Part shown: positions 42,670 to 50,147 of the stretch, piece after piece
Layout of the letters: each line of letters starts with the position of its first letter
How positions within the stretch are numbered: position 1 is the first letter of the stretch
Assembly (NCBI GenBank): GCA_018830105.1
Contig: JAHJTC010000017.1
Coordinates: forward strand, 1 to 64,000
Origin: Bacteroidota bacterium
Lineage (GTDB): Bacteria > Bacteroidota > Bacteroidia > Bacteroidales > F082
Direction of reading: 5' to 3'
Length of the DNA: 64,000 nt
The notes under the pieces: model-generated
Told to the model about the DNA's origin: nothing
The model's database searches: none
The model's input: only the letters and a program-made list of their open reading frames with translations
Made by a program: the position numbers and the translations under genes

Positions 42670-44589
42670 TTAATTGAAATTTTTAGTTGAATTGTCTTTT
42701 TGGGTAAGCAGTGAAACAATTACCAGGGTTATCACTGCCAGGGGTATTGAGATAATACCCGGGTTATCGAGTGGTATAGGCGCATCTTTGGCAAACAAGC
42801 CATATTTTTCGTACATACTTGGCGAAAAAAGGATAATACCAATAGACGAAACAATACCCACGAAAATGGATGACGCAATGCCTTTTGCGGTAGTTTTCTT
42901 CCAGAACAGCAAGAAAAGTATGGCCGGCAGATTGGCCGAAGCGGCAACGGCAAATGCAAGTCCTACAAGAAATGATACATTCATTCCTTTGAACAAAATA
43001 CCCAAAAGGATCGCAAAAAATCCAACACCAATGGCGGCAAATTTCCCGGCTTTCACTTTGGCTTTATCAGTCATGTTAAGCTGAAGGTATTGATCGATAA
43101 AGTCGTGCGCAATAGCTCCTGACGAAGCAACAATAAGTCCGCTTACCGTACCTAAAACTGTCGCGAAGGCGATGGCCGAAATAATTGAGAAAAGGCCAAT
43201 TCCAATCGATTTAGCCAACAAAGGACCCGACATATTACTGCTTTCTACATCAAGCACACCACCAATCATGGCGCCCAATCCCATATAAAGGGTGAGAATA
43301 TAGAAAAAACCAATCGCAGCGATAGCCACAATGGTCGATTTGCGCGCAGCCCTGGGACTTGAAACGGTGTAATAACGTATTAAAATATGTGGCAAGGCAG
43401 ATGTACCCAAGAACAGCGCCAACATCAGTGATAAAAAGTTCATTTTGTTCCAGAAGGTTGCTCCTGACTTTTTGGACAGTTTGAACTTTAGGCCAGGCTT
43501 CATCACATCAGCGCCCGAGGTTGGGTTTTGCGACCAAATCGTAACCTTATCTTCACCATCATAAAAAAAACTTTTCGAGAATCGGACCACTTCACTGTTT
43601 TCAATCAGACGCAAAAATTCGAAAGGGCCAACAGGTCCGGTTGAGTCCACTTCAACACCATCAACAATTATTTTACTTAGGTGCCCTACCTGAAAGAACT
43701 TCTTTTCTGATTTAGGTGCTCCATTGAACAGTTTCTCTCCGTTGGCCAAATCAGTGGTTGAAAGTGACTCTGTAAGCAGGGTGCGGCCATTCATTTCGGT
43801 AAGTTTATACCATAATCCATAGCCATCTTTCTCAAGTTTAACAAACACCTTCTGGTCAGCAACAACTGTATTTCCCATTGTATAGGAGGCGTCGTTTATC
43901 GTGACGACAGTGTCATTCGTTACAACGGCTTCCACCTGATCAAACTGGTGGTAATCTTTGTTCGGATGAAGCGACAAGCCATTGTTGAGAATATAAATCG
44001 TAAGGATTGTCGAGAAAAACACCAGTAATCCACCCTTGATAAATTGGACATAGGTGGTTGAAGTCATCCCTGCTGTGGCAACGATGAGGATAACAATCGA
44101 TCCTACAATCACAACACCCATCCAATGCGGGAGGCCAAGCAATGGAACAACCAAATCGCCGGCGCCAACCATTTGTGGAATAAGGTAGAAAACCGAAACA
44201 ATCAAGGTACTGATTGATGCAGCCAATTTGATGGCTTTTGAATTAAAACGTGAATCGAGCGCGTCGGTAAAGGTGTATTTACCCAGTTTTTTGAGCGGTT
44301 CGGCCACCAGGAACAAGGCTACAACCCAACCTGCCAGATAGCCTATTGAATATAAAAAGCCATCATAGCCCGAAAAAGCAATCATGCCGCAAATACCCAA
44401 AAAGGAAGCGGCTGAGAGATAATCGCCTGCAAAAGCAATTCCGTTTACACCCCAGTGAATCTTGCCTCCCGCAGCATAGTAACTCGAAGCTGATTTGGTT
44501 TTTCGGGCAAAATAAAAGGACAACCCCAATACAAGACCAACAATAAATAAGAAGATAATGATGGCCAAATTTGATACTTCGTAAATCAT
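42670..44589 (-). CDS. Sodium:solute symporter, ActP (acetate permease) type with an inserted domain
   Basis: 639 residues, about 90 longer than ActP of E. coli. The SSS-family core is clear: SYYAAGGKIHWGVNGIAFAGDYLSAASFLG near the N-terminus, VPLLGLPHWMGVV, TSTTYVQFIKG, then the second half with LGTSALPHILIRYYTV and SSGAIAHDF. Between the helices at ~200 and ~390 lies an extra, soluble, strand-rich stretch (~205-385; VFVKLEKDGYGLWYKL), which should face outward. A DUF485 gene precedes it by 18 bases, as in yjcH-actP operons. Acetate or a short carboxylate is the likely substrate. Confidence 0.88.
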   Translation of the reverse strand: MIYEVSNLAIIIFLFIVGLVLGLSFYFARKTKSASSYYAAGGKIHWGVNGIAFAGDYLSAASFLGICGMIAFSGYDGFLYSIGYLAGWVVALFLVAEPLKKLGKYTFTDALDSRFNSKAIKLAASISTLIVSVFYLIPQMVGAGDLVVPLLGLPHWMGVVIVGSIVILIVATAGMTSTTYVQFIKGGLLVFFSTILTIYILNNGLSLHPNKDYHQFDQVEAVVTNDTVVTINDASYTMGNTVVADQKVFVKLEKDGYGLWYKLTEMNGRTLLTESLSTTDLANGEKLFNGAPKSEKKFFQVGHLSKIIVDGVEVDSTGPVGPFEFLRLIENSEVVRFSKSFFYDGEDKVTIWSQNPTSGADVMKPGLKFKLSKKSGATFWNKMNFLSLMLALFLGTSALPHILIRYYTVSSPRAARKSTIVAIAAIGFFYILTLYMGLGAMIGGVLDVESSNMSGPLLAKSIGIGLFSIISAIAFATVLGTVSGLIVASSGAIAHDFIDQYLQLNMTDKAKVKAGKFAAIGVGFFAILLGILFKGMNVSFLVGLAFAVAASANLPAILFLLFWKKTTAKGIASSIFVGIVSSIGIILFSPSMYEKYGLFAKDAPIPLDNPGIISIPLAVITLVIVSLLTQKDNSTKNFN

Positions 44590-44607
44590 ATTATTAATGG
44601 TTTAGGC

Positions 44608-44880
44608 TTAGTTATTATTGAGCTTGTCTTCATATTTGGTGCAGAAATAATTATAGATAAATCCCATAATTATCGCGAGCACTATCAACCCAAAGCCATA
44701 TACAATAGCAATGTTTTGTTCGCCGATAAGCGGCAAGCCCATGATTTCCGGCACAGTTAGTCCAATGACTACAAATCCGGCATACACTATCGTGTAAATA
44801 ACAAACATAATAACGCCTAATTTGGCTTTCTTTGGTGCAGCCTTGTCTGTCCCAATTTCAGCAGATGGTTCGTGTAACAT
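44608..44880 (-). CDS. DUF485 (YjcH-type) membrane protein
   Basis: 90 residues with two membrane helices (VIMFVIYTIVYAGFVVIG and IVYGFGLIVLAIIMGFI) and the DUF485 pattern ending YNYFCTKYEDKL. In E. coli the equivalent, YjcH, is encoded with the acetate permease ActP. Here too the symporter gene follows, 18 bases downstream. A role as a small partner of the transporter is likely but not shown. A candidate -7 box (TACCTTTG, minus strand, 44929-44922) lies 42 bases upstream. Confidence 0.85.
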   Translation of the reverse strand: MLHEPSAEIGTDKAAPKKAKLGVIMFVIYTIVYAGFVVIGLTVPEIMGLPLIGEQNIAIVYGFGLIVLAIIMGFIYNYFCTKYEDKLNNN

Positions 44881-44921
44881 ACAGTTTTGATTATGTTGGT
44901 TTATAAAATGGTTAACAGTTT

Positions 44922-44929
44922 CAAAGGTA
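44922..44929 (-). promoter_or_regulatory. -7 element for the DUF485-symporter operon
   Basis: On the minus strand TACCTTTG, a full TAnnTTTG match, 42 bases before the DUF485 start. The -33 element is not clear. It shares the 142-base divergent region with the Crp-type regulator. Confidence 0.45.
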
Positions 44930-44975
44930 TTGTTTAATCATTCTGCTTTTTTTTTAAATAAGTTGAATTTGAACA

Positions 44976-45006
44976 TTGTTATAGATCAACTTTATTAATA
45001 CATTTG
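44976..45006 (+). promoter_or_regulatory. Promoter of the Crp/Fnr-type regulator
   Basis: TTG (44976-44978), 20 bases, TACATTTG (44999-45006): a complete Bacteroidota-type promoter. The ATG follows at 45023, leaving a very short leader. Confidence 0.6.
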
Positions 45007-45022
45007 ACGCAAATACGGACTC

Positions 45023-45712
45023 ATGAAGTTTTCGAAAAAGCAGGATTGTGCTCATTGTGAACTTAAATGCGATATTTATTCAACGCTTTTACATACCGAT
45101 CAGGCTTCGGAATACAATGCTCCTGTGCATGCCCAACTGAAAAAGCATGATGTAATTTGCAAGCAAGGCACCGAAGTGTCACATGCACTTTTTTTAACAA
45201 AAGGTTCGGCCAAGCTTTACATTGAAGGGCTTAATAACCGCAATATTATTTTGTATATTTTAAAACCTCCGGCATATATTGGCTTATTGTCCTTTTTTGA
45301 GAGTCCGCGCTATTCGTATTCCGTTTCGGCTCTTGAAGCCTCGGAGATTTGTTTGATCGAGCTCGATCTGGTAAAAAAACTTTATATCGAAAACCACGAT
45401 TTGCTCTTATGCCTCAACAAAGCCTTTGGCAAGTCGGTAGCCATGATTATGCAGAAGATCATTTCGCTCAATCAAAAACAAATCCGGGGTCGTATTGCCG
45501 AAAACCTGCTATATCTGGCCGATATTCATCAAAGCACCACTTTTCATGTGCAATTAACCAGAAAAGAAATCGGGGAAATGGCGGCTATTTCGGAGGAGAA
45601 TACGGTGCGTCTGCTGACGGAGTTTTCGCGTGAAAATATCATTGCTACAAACGGAAGGACAATTGAAATCTTAGATATGTCGCTGCTGAAAAAAATTAGT
45701 GAAGTAGGGTAA
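45023..45712 (+). CDS. Crp/Fnr-family transcription regulator with an N-terminal Cys cluster
   Basis: 229 residues. The cyclic-nucleotide-binding-like barrel spans ~35-145 (ICKQGTEVSHALFLTKGSAKLYI, LLSFFESPRYSYSVSALEASEI) and the winged helix ~150-220 (QIRGRIAENLLYLADI, LTRKEIGEMAAISEENTVRLLTEF). Cysteines at 9, 12, 16 and 110 resemble in spacing the Fe-S ligands of E. coli FNR (20, 23, 29, 122), so oxygen or redox sensing is possible. The residues for cAMP binding are not evident. It is divergent from the acetate-type uptake operon, its probable target, with a metallophosphoesterase gene 18 bases downstream. Confidence 0.88.
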   Translation: MKFSKKQDCAHCELKCDIYSTLLHTDQASEYNAPVHAQLKKHDVICKQGTEVSHALFLTKGSAKLYIEGLNNRNIILYILKPPAYIGLLSFFESPRYSYSVSALEASEICLIELDLVKKLYIENHDLLLCLNKAFGKSVAMIMQKIISLNQKQIRGRIAENLLYLADIHQSTTFHVQLTRKEIGEMAAISEENTVRLLTEFSRENIIATNGRTIEILDMSLLKKISEVG

Positions 45713-45730
45713 ACTATTTTTCCATAGCCT

Positions 45731-46486
45731 ATGAAAATACAATATTGCTCCGATCTGCATCTTGAATTTGCCCACAACAATCATTTTCTGACGGAGAAGA
45801 CCTGGGAGATAAGTGGTGAAGTGCTGCTATTGGCTGGTGATATAGCTCCTTTGCATGATATTTACTATGCAAATTCGTTTTTTTCTTATTTGTCGGCAAA
45901 CTATAAAGCGGTTTTTTGGGTGCCTGGAAACCATGAGTATTACCACCACGATCTCATCGATTTTAAGACCTCTTTTCATTTTAAAATACGCGAAAATATT
46001 CACCTGCTTCAGAATACAAATATCGTTTATGAAGGTATAAATTTTGTTTTCAGTACTTTATGGACATACTTAAATGAGCTAAATATGCCATTTATTGAAA
46101 AAGGCATCGCTGATTTTGCTTCCATTACCCGTAAGGGCAAACGCTTGAATGGTTATGATTACAATCAGCTTCACGAGGAAAGCTTGTCCTTTATAAAAGC
46201 TGAACTGGACAAAACCACCCATCCAACTGTTGTTGTAACACACCATTTGCCTTCGGTACGATGCAATTCGCCTGAACATGTTGAAAGTGAGTTAAATGAG
46301 GCCTATTGTGTTGATTTAACAGCCTATATCAAGGATTGCAAGGCTGATTTTTGGATTTATGGGCACAGTCATTTCAATCAAAAACCTTTAATAATCGGAA
46401 AAACGATGCTGCTAACCAATCAATTAGGCATGGTGTCGTCAAATGAACATAACCATTTCAGAAACGCTGCTTATTTCTCGCTTTGA
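45731..46486 (+). CDS. Cytoplasmic calcineurin-like metallophosphoesterase
   Basis: 251 residues with no signal peptide. Metal-binding motifs are in order: CSDLHLEF, AGDIAPLHD, PGNHEYYHHD, VTHHLPS and GHSHFNQ. It is related to small Ser/Thr-phosphatase-like phosphoesterases found across bacteria; the substrate is not known. It begins 18 bases after the Crp-type gene and is probably co-transcribed. The end of the gene (from 46465) forms the first part of a 108-bp duplicated segment, the second copy of which (47095-47202) contains a remnant of this gene's last six codons and stop. Confidence 0.85.
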   Translation: MKIQYCSDLHLEFAHNNHFLTEKTWEISGEVLLLAGDIAPLHDIYYANSFFSYLSANYKAVFWVPGNHEYYHHDLIDFKTSFHFKIRENIHLLQNTNIVYEGINFVFSTLWTYLNELNMPFIEKGIADFASITRKGKRLNGYDYNQLHEESLSFIKAELDKTTHPTVVVTHHLPSVRCNSPEHVESELNEAYCVDLTAYIKDCKADFWIYGHSHFNQKPLIIGKTMLLTNQLGMVSSNEHNHFRNAAYFSL

Positions 46487-46572
46487 TTTGCAGCTTAAGA
46501 TTTCTGTTAAGTGGTAACTCTGAAATCGAGTTTTACTTTTTGCTGAAAATCCTGCACAGCGGTAAGCTTGCG
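46465..46572. repeat. 108-bp duplication of a convergent junction, copy 1
   Basis: 103 of 108 bases match 47095-47202, without gaps. It holds the true 3' end of the metallophosphoesterase gene followed by a dead copy of the 3' end of the DUF294 gene. Confidence 0.85.
46507..46572 (-). pseudogene. Dead 3' fragment of the Cache-PAS-CBS-DUF294 gene
   Basis: On the minus strand RKLTAVQDFQQ, then KVKLDFRVTT and a stop. It matches the last 21 residues of the gene at 47137-49998 with Ala to Thr and Ile to Thr changes. No coding sequence continues upstream of it. Confidence 0.8.
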
Positions 46573-46705
46573 AAGTTATCAACTCAACTGATCATCTTCC
46601 GATTCGTGGGTATGACTGTTAGGATTCGGCTTAAAATTGTTAACAATCAACAATGATAACTGCTTGACTCTTCCGATCTTGGATTAAATTCAAACCTGTA
46701 CTCGT

Positions 46706-47085
46706 AATAAACATTAGCTTCTTTCTTGTACTTTTCCATGATGAAAAGTACACAAAAATCTAGCCCGAACGATGCTTCCGCGCGCTCTGAAAAAACAACG
46801 GAAATCCAGGCAAAGGGTGCAGGCCTACAATGCCTTTCAATTTTCACTGAGCCATTCGATTCTGCCAGGCATTGTGCCCTGCAAACATCCCCGCCTTTGG
46901 GGCGGGTCTGCTTTGCCGGCTTTCCAGTTGCTTTTTCATTCACCCTGCCGCCGGCTCGCCGTTCGCGTCTACCTGGCAGCAGACAGGCAGGCCTACGCCC
47001 CCATCCCGGTGTAATAAAGGGCAGGAAGGTAAAGATTTAGGCTGAAAGTGCTATATATCAAAATGGATTTCAACTCAATTTTCCA
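46706..47085. repeat. Interspersed repeat element, copy 1
   Basis: Contains AATAAACATTAGCTTC, TTTTCCATGATGAAAAGTAC, ATCTAGCCCGAACGATGC, CCTGCAAACATCCCCGCC and CATCCCGGTGTAATA. Near-identical order at 60107-60450 and a shortened copy at 60557-60690. It lies between the two copies of the 108-bp duplication. Short reading frames in it (such as 46726-47040) are probably not genes. Confidence 0.75.
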
Positions 47086-47094
47086 GAGGTTGCT

Positions 47095-47202
47095 CGCTGC
47101 CTATTTCTCGCTTTGATTTGTAGCTTAAGCTTTCTGTTAAGTGATAACTCTGAAATCGAGTTTTACTTTTTGCTGAAAATCCTGCACAGCGGCAAGCTTG
47201 CG
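47095..47202. repeat. 108-bp duplication of a convergent junction, copy 2
   Basis: Partner of 46465-46572, offset 630 bp. It holds a relic of the metallophosphoesterase end (AAYFSL and stop on the plus strand) and the true 3' end of the DUF294 gene. Confidence 0.85.
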
Positions 47203-49998
47203 TTTTAAGCTATGCTTTTCCAGTTCATTCAACCTTTTAATAGCCAAAATATTTGTGACGGTCATTTTTTGTTCCAATAACCACAGCTGGTTATTGAATC
47301 GAAGTTTCATGAGGTAATCATAGGTATAAAGAATCTCATCAATGGTTGGCTCTTTAATTATCTGTTTTTCCTTGAGTACCAAAAGGCGCTCACGGGTATT
47401 TGTTTGCACGATCTGGTGCTGAAATGCATAGGTTCGGGCCAGCATGATTATTGGCGCCATAGCACTTTTTAAATCGATGGTTTCATTGGATTTGTCTTGC
47501 ATCAATATATTTGAAGCAATTTGCTGCGGCTTGGTATAATAGGTGTTGTATGCCAGGTGATAAAGAAATGTGGGATACTCCTGAATGGCATGGTCGATCG
47601 TTTTTCTGAGATCAACACATAAGGATTCATCGCCAACTACCTTTCTGAAGTCAAAGAAAATCATGGCGTCCAATAGATGCTGTGGTTCGGGACTGGCAAT
47701 CCATTGTGCAAAATATTTTTTCCAGCCTGACAACGACACACACCATTGTGGATTCATGGCCATGATGTTCCCTTTGCAATAGCGATAGCCTATTGTATCC
47801 AGTGCTTCACAAACAGCACTGCCAAGCTTTAAAAAGTAGGTTTTCACCATTTCTTCCTTCTCTTTGGCTACATCGGCATAAATGATAGCATTGTCCTGAT
47901 CAGTCAATAAAGTCTCTTCTTTTCTGCCCTCACTTCCCATGCAGATAAAAGAAAAACTGGCCGGAGCCGGGCCTATTTCATCCATGCATAACTCCACAAT
48001 ACGCGCCAATGCGGTATCAAAAAACTGAGAAGTAATTTTAGTGAGGTATTTCACGGATAACTCACTTTTGATAAGCGGCTTAATGAAGTATAGCAATTGT
48101 TCGTAAGCCAATTTTAAGTCCTCAGTAGTTTCTGCTGTCTTCACTTTCGAAAGCAGGAATGGCATCGCGCCGGAGACCTGATGACTGAATTTTTCTTTCC
48201 GAAATACGCCAGCGATGTTACCATCGGCGCTTTTAACCGGCAAGTGACTCAAATTATTTTCTTCACACAGCCTGATGCTTTCAAACACGCTCATTTGCGC
48301 ATCGGCAAACACAATTGGAGCACTCATGATAAGGTAAGCCGGGTTGTCGAGCTTTAAGTTCAAACGAAGTATTCTTTGCTGGATATCGCTGTTTGTGATA
48401 ATGCCGACATAATCGTTCCGTCTATTTAAAAGTAAAACACAGTCGGTTTTTTTTCTGGCCAAAAAGTCGAGAACATCCTTAAGCTGGCTGCTTTCGGGCA
48501 AGGTGAAAAGCGGTGATAAAAAACCTGAGACTGCTTGTTCAAGCACGAATTCATTGGCTTTGAGCGCTGTGATGATTTCGTTTTGCTTTTCTCTGTCTTG
48601 TTCCTGCCGGCTGATATCTTCAATAATACCATCGCATAGTTGGCCTTCGTTAGCTTCGCTGGATAGCGCAATCAGCGAAATCGCCACAGTGGCAATTGTT
48701 TGGTCAGTTTTCCGTATTTGAATCACTTTGTTTTTGAGGTAACCCTCCTCATTGAGCGCTAATCGGATGTTTTTGCGGTCATCGGCATCTACCACCATGT
48801 CGAACATGTCACAATCGGATAGTTCATCCAAATGACTAAATCCAAATATTTTGATGGCAGTTTCATTGGCGAAAATAACTTTCCCTTTCGAATCAATTCG
48901 TGCCTTAAAAAAGCCCATATCGAGCGAATTGATCAATTGTTGGTAGTCAACCGTTGTGAAACCAACCGTTTTTTCAATTGATATATCTTTTACAATAATG
49001 ATATTAACAGGCTTGCCGTAAAAAACAGCTCTGGATGAGGTGATGAGCACCTCGGCTGATCCTCCATTCTTTTTCCTGAGGTTCAACTCAAAAGTTCCCG
49101 GCTTAACATGATTTTCCGAAAAGGCTTTAAGAATATCCTGGTTATTGTTTTTACTGATAATGTCACTAAATGACAAACCCTCAAGTTCCTGGGGTGTGTA
49201 TCCGCTCATTCTACTGATAACCGCATTCGCAAAGCTGATTCTGCCATCGATAAGCATGATCAAACCCTCTGTGGCCGCTTCAATAAGGGTGAAATATTTC
49301 TCCTTTGCGTGATGCAATTCCTCTTCTGCGGCTATCCTTTTGTTTTCAATGTTTAAACTCTGTTTGATAATATAAAACAGTATTAGCGCGATGATGAACG
49401 AAATAGTTACCGATATCCACAGCATTCGGCTGGTGAGTGCACGCATCTCCTTTTGCACATCTTCGATGTAAATACCGGTACCGATAATCCAATTCCAAGG
49501 CTTGAAGACCTTTACATAGGATAGCTTGGGTACGATATGCAGCGAATCATCTTTCCATTGCCACATATAGTTTACAAAACCGTGCTCATGCATTTTTACG
49601 GTCTCAACAAAATCGACAAACATCCTATTGCCATGTGGATCAGTGAAATCACTTAAATCCTGCCCGTTCAGGTCGCTTCTAAAGGGATGCATGATCATGT
49701 TGGGATGCAGGTCCGTTACCCAGAAATAATCCTTGTTTTCGTCCCCATAACGTAAATTTTGGATGTTGTTGATCGCTGTTTGTTGTGCCTCTTCGCGACT
49801 CATTAGGCCATCGCTTTCGTTTTTTTCATACTTCGCCAGTATGCTCCAGGCCGAATTGGTGAGCTCCTTGATCATTTCCTGCTTACCCTGCATCATTTGC
49901 TGTTGAAAGCGCGGAACAATCACTAAAAAGAAAGTGAGCAGAAACAGCAATACAGCCAATACCGTCGGGACGATGATTTTAAGGTAAAACGTTTTCAT
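47137..49998 (-). CDS. Membrane Cache-PAS-PAS-CBS-DUF294 nucleotidyltransferase-like sensor
   Basis: 953 residues. TM1 at ~8-28; an extracytoplasmic single Cache domain (sCache_2 type) at ~40-185 (DYFWVTDLHPNMIMHPFR, then NWIIGTGIYIEDVQ); TM2 at ~192-212. Two PAS domains follow at ~232-345 and ~350-465, a CBS pair at ~495-605 (DCVLLLNRRNDYVGIITNSD, then LSHLPVKSADGNIAGVF) and a DUF294 putative nucleotidyltransferase at ~650-800 with G688SEGRKE694 and D700QD702, then a helical C-terminus. DUF294-CBS proteins accompany acetate/SSS transporters in other bacteria; here the transporter locus is about 2.5 kb away. The joining of an external Cache sensor to this enzyme is unusual. Confidence 0.85.
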   Translation of the reverse strand: MKTFYLKIIVPTVLAVLLFLLTFFLVIVPRFQQQMMQGKQEMIKELTNSAWSILAKYEKNESDGLMSREEAQQTAINNIQNLRYGDENKDYFWVTDLHPNMIMHPFRSDLNGQDLSDFTDPHGNRMFVDFVETVKMHEHGFVNYMWQWKDDSLHIVPKLSYVKVFKPWNWIIGTGIYIEDVQKEMRALTSRMLWISVTISFIIALILFYIIKQSLNIENKRIAAEEELHHAKEKYFTLIEAATEGLIMLIDGRISFANAVISRMSGYTPQELEGLSFSDIISKNNNQDILKAFSENHVKPGTFELNLRKKNGGSAEVLITSSRAVFYGKPVNIIIVKDISIEKTVGFTTVDYQQLINSLDMGFFKARIDSKGKVIFANETAIKIFGFSHLDELSDCDMFDMVVDADDRKNIRLALNEEGYLKNKVIQIRKTDQTIATVAISLIALSSEANEGQLCDGIIEDISRQEQDREKQNEIITALKANEFVLEQAVSGFLSPLFTLPESSQLKDVLDFLARKKTDCVLLLNRRNDYVGIITNSDIQQRILRLNLKLDNPAYLIMSAPIVFADAQMSVFESIRLCEENNLSHLPVKSADGNIAGVFRKEKFSHQVSGAMPFLLSKVKTAETTEDLKLAYEQLLYFIKPLIKSELSVKYLTKITSQFFDTALARIVELCMDEIGPAPASFSFICMGSEGRKEETLLTDQDNAIIYADVAKEKEEMVKTYFLKLGSAVCEALDTIGYRYCKGNIMAMNPQWCVSLSGWKKYFAQWIASPEPQHLLDAMIFFDFRKVVGDESLCVDLRKTIDHAIQEYPTFLYHLAYNTYYTKPQQIASNILMQDKSNETIDLKSAMAPIIMLARTYAFQHQIVQTNTRERLLVLKEKQIIKEPTIDEILYTYDYLMKLRFNNQLWLLEQKMTVTNILAIKRLNELEKHSLKRKLAAVQDFQQKVKLDFRVIT

Positions 49999-50026
49999 GC
50001 GTCAGCCCTTTTTAGAAGTTGAAGAA

Positions 50027-50034
50027 CAAATGTA
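50027..50034 (-). promoter_or_regulatory. -7 element for the Cache-DUF294 gene
   Basis: TACATTTG on the minus strand, a full TAnnTTTG match 29 bases before the ATG (49998). No clear -33 element. Confidence 0.4.
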
Positions 50035-50147
50035 AGCATTTCTTATTCATATTAGTTAGGAATAAGTGCTTTCAATACCATCAAACCTAAAAAGCCGGCT
50101 CATCAACAAATAAAACCCTAAATTTACACCATTGTACAGGAGAACAC

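Noticed and set aside
46726..47040. 104-codon plus-strand frame in the interspersed repeat
   Set aside because: It lies wholly within a repeat, is not preserved as a frame in the other copies, and has no domain, signal or codon features of a gene.
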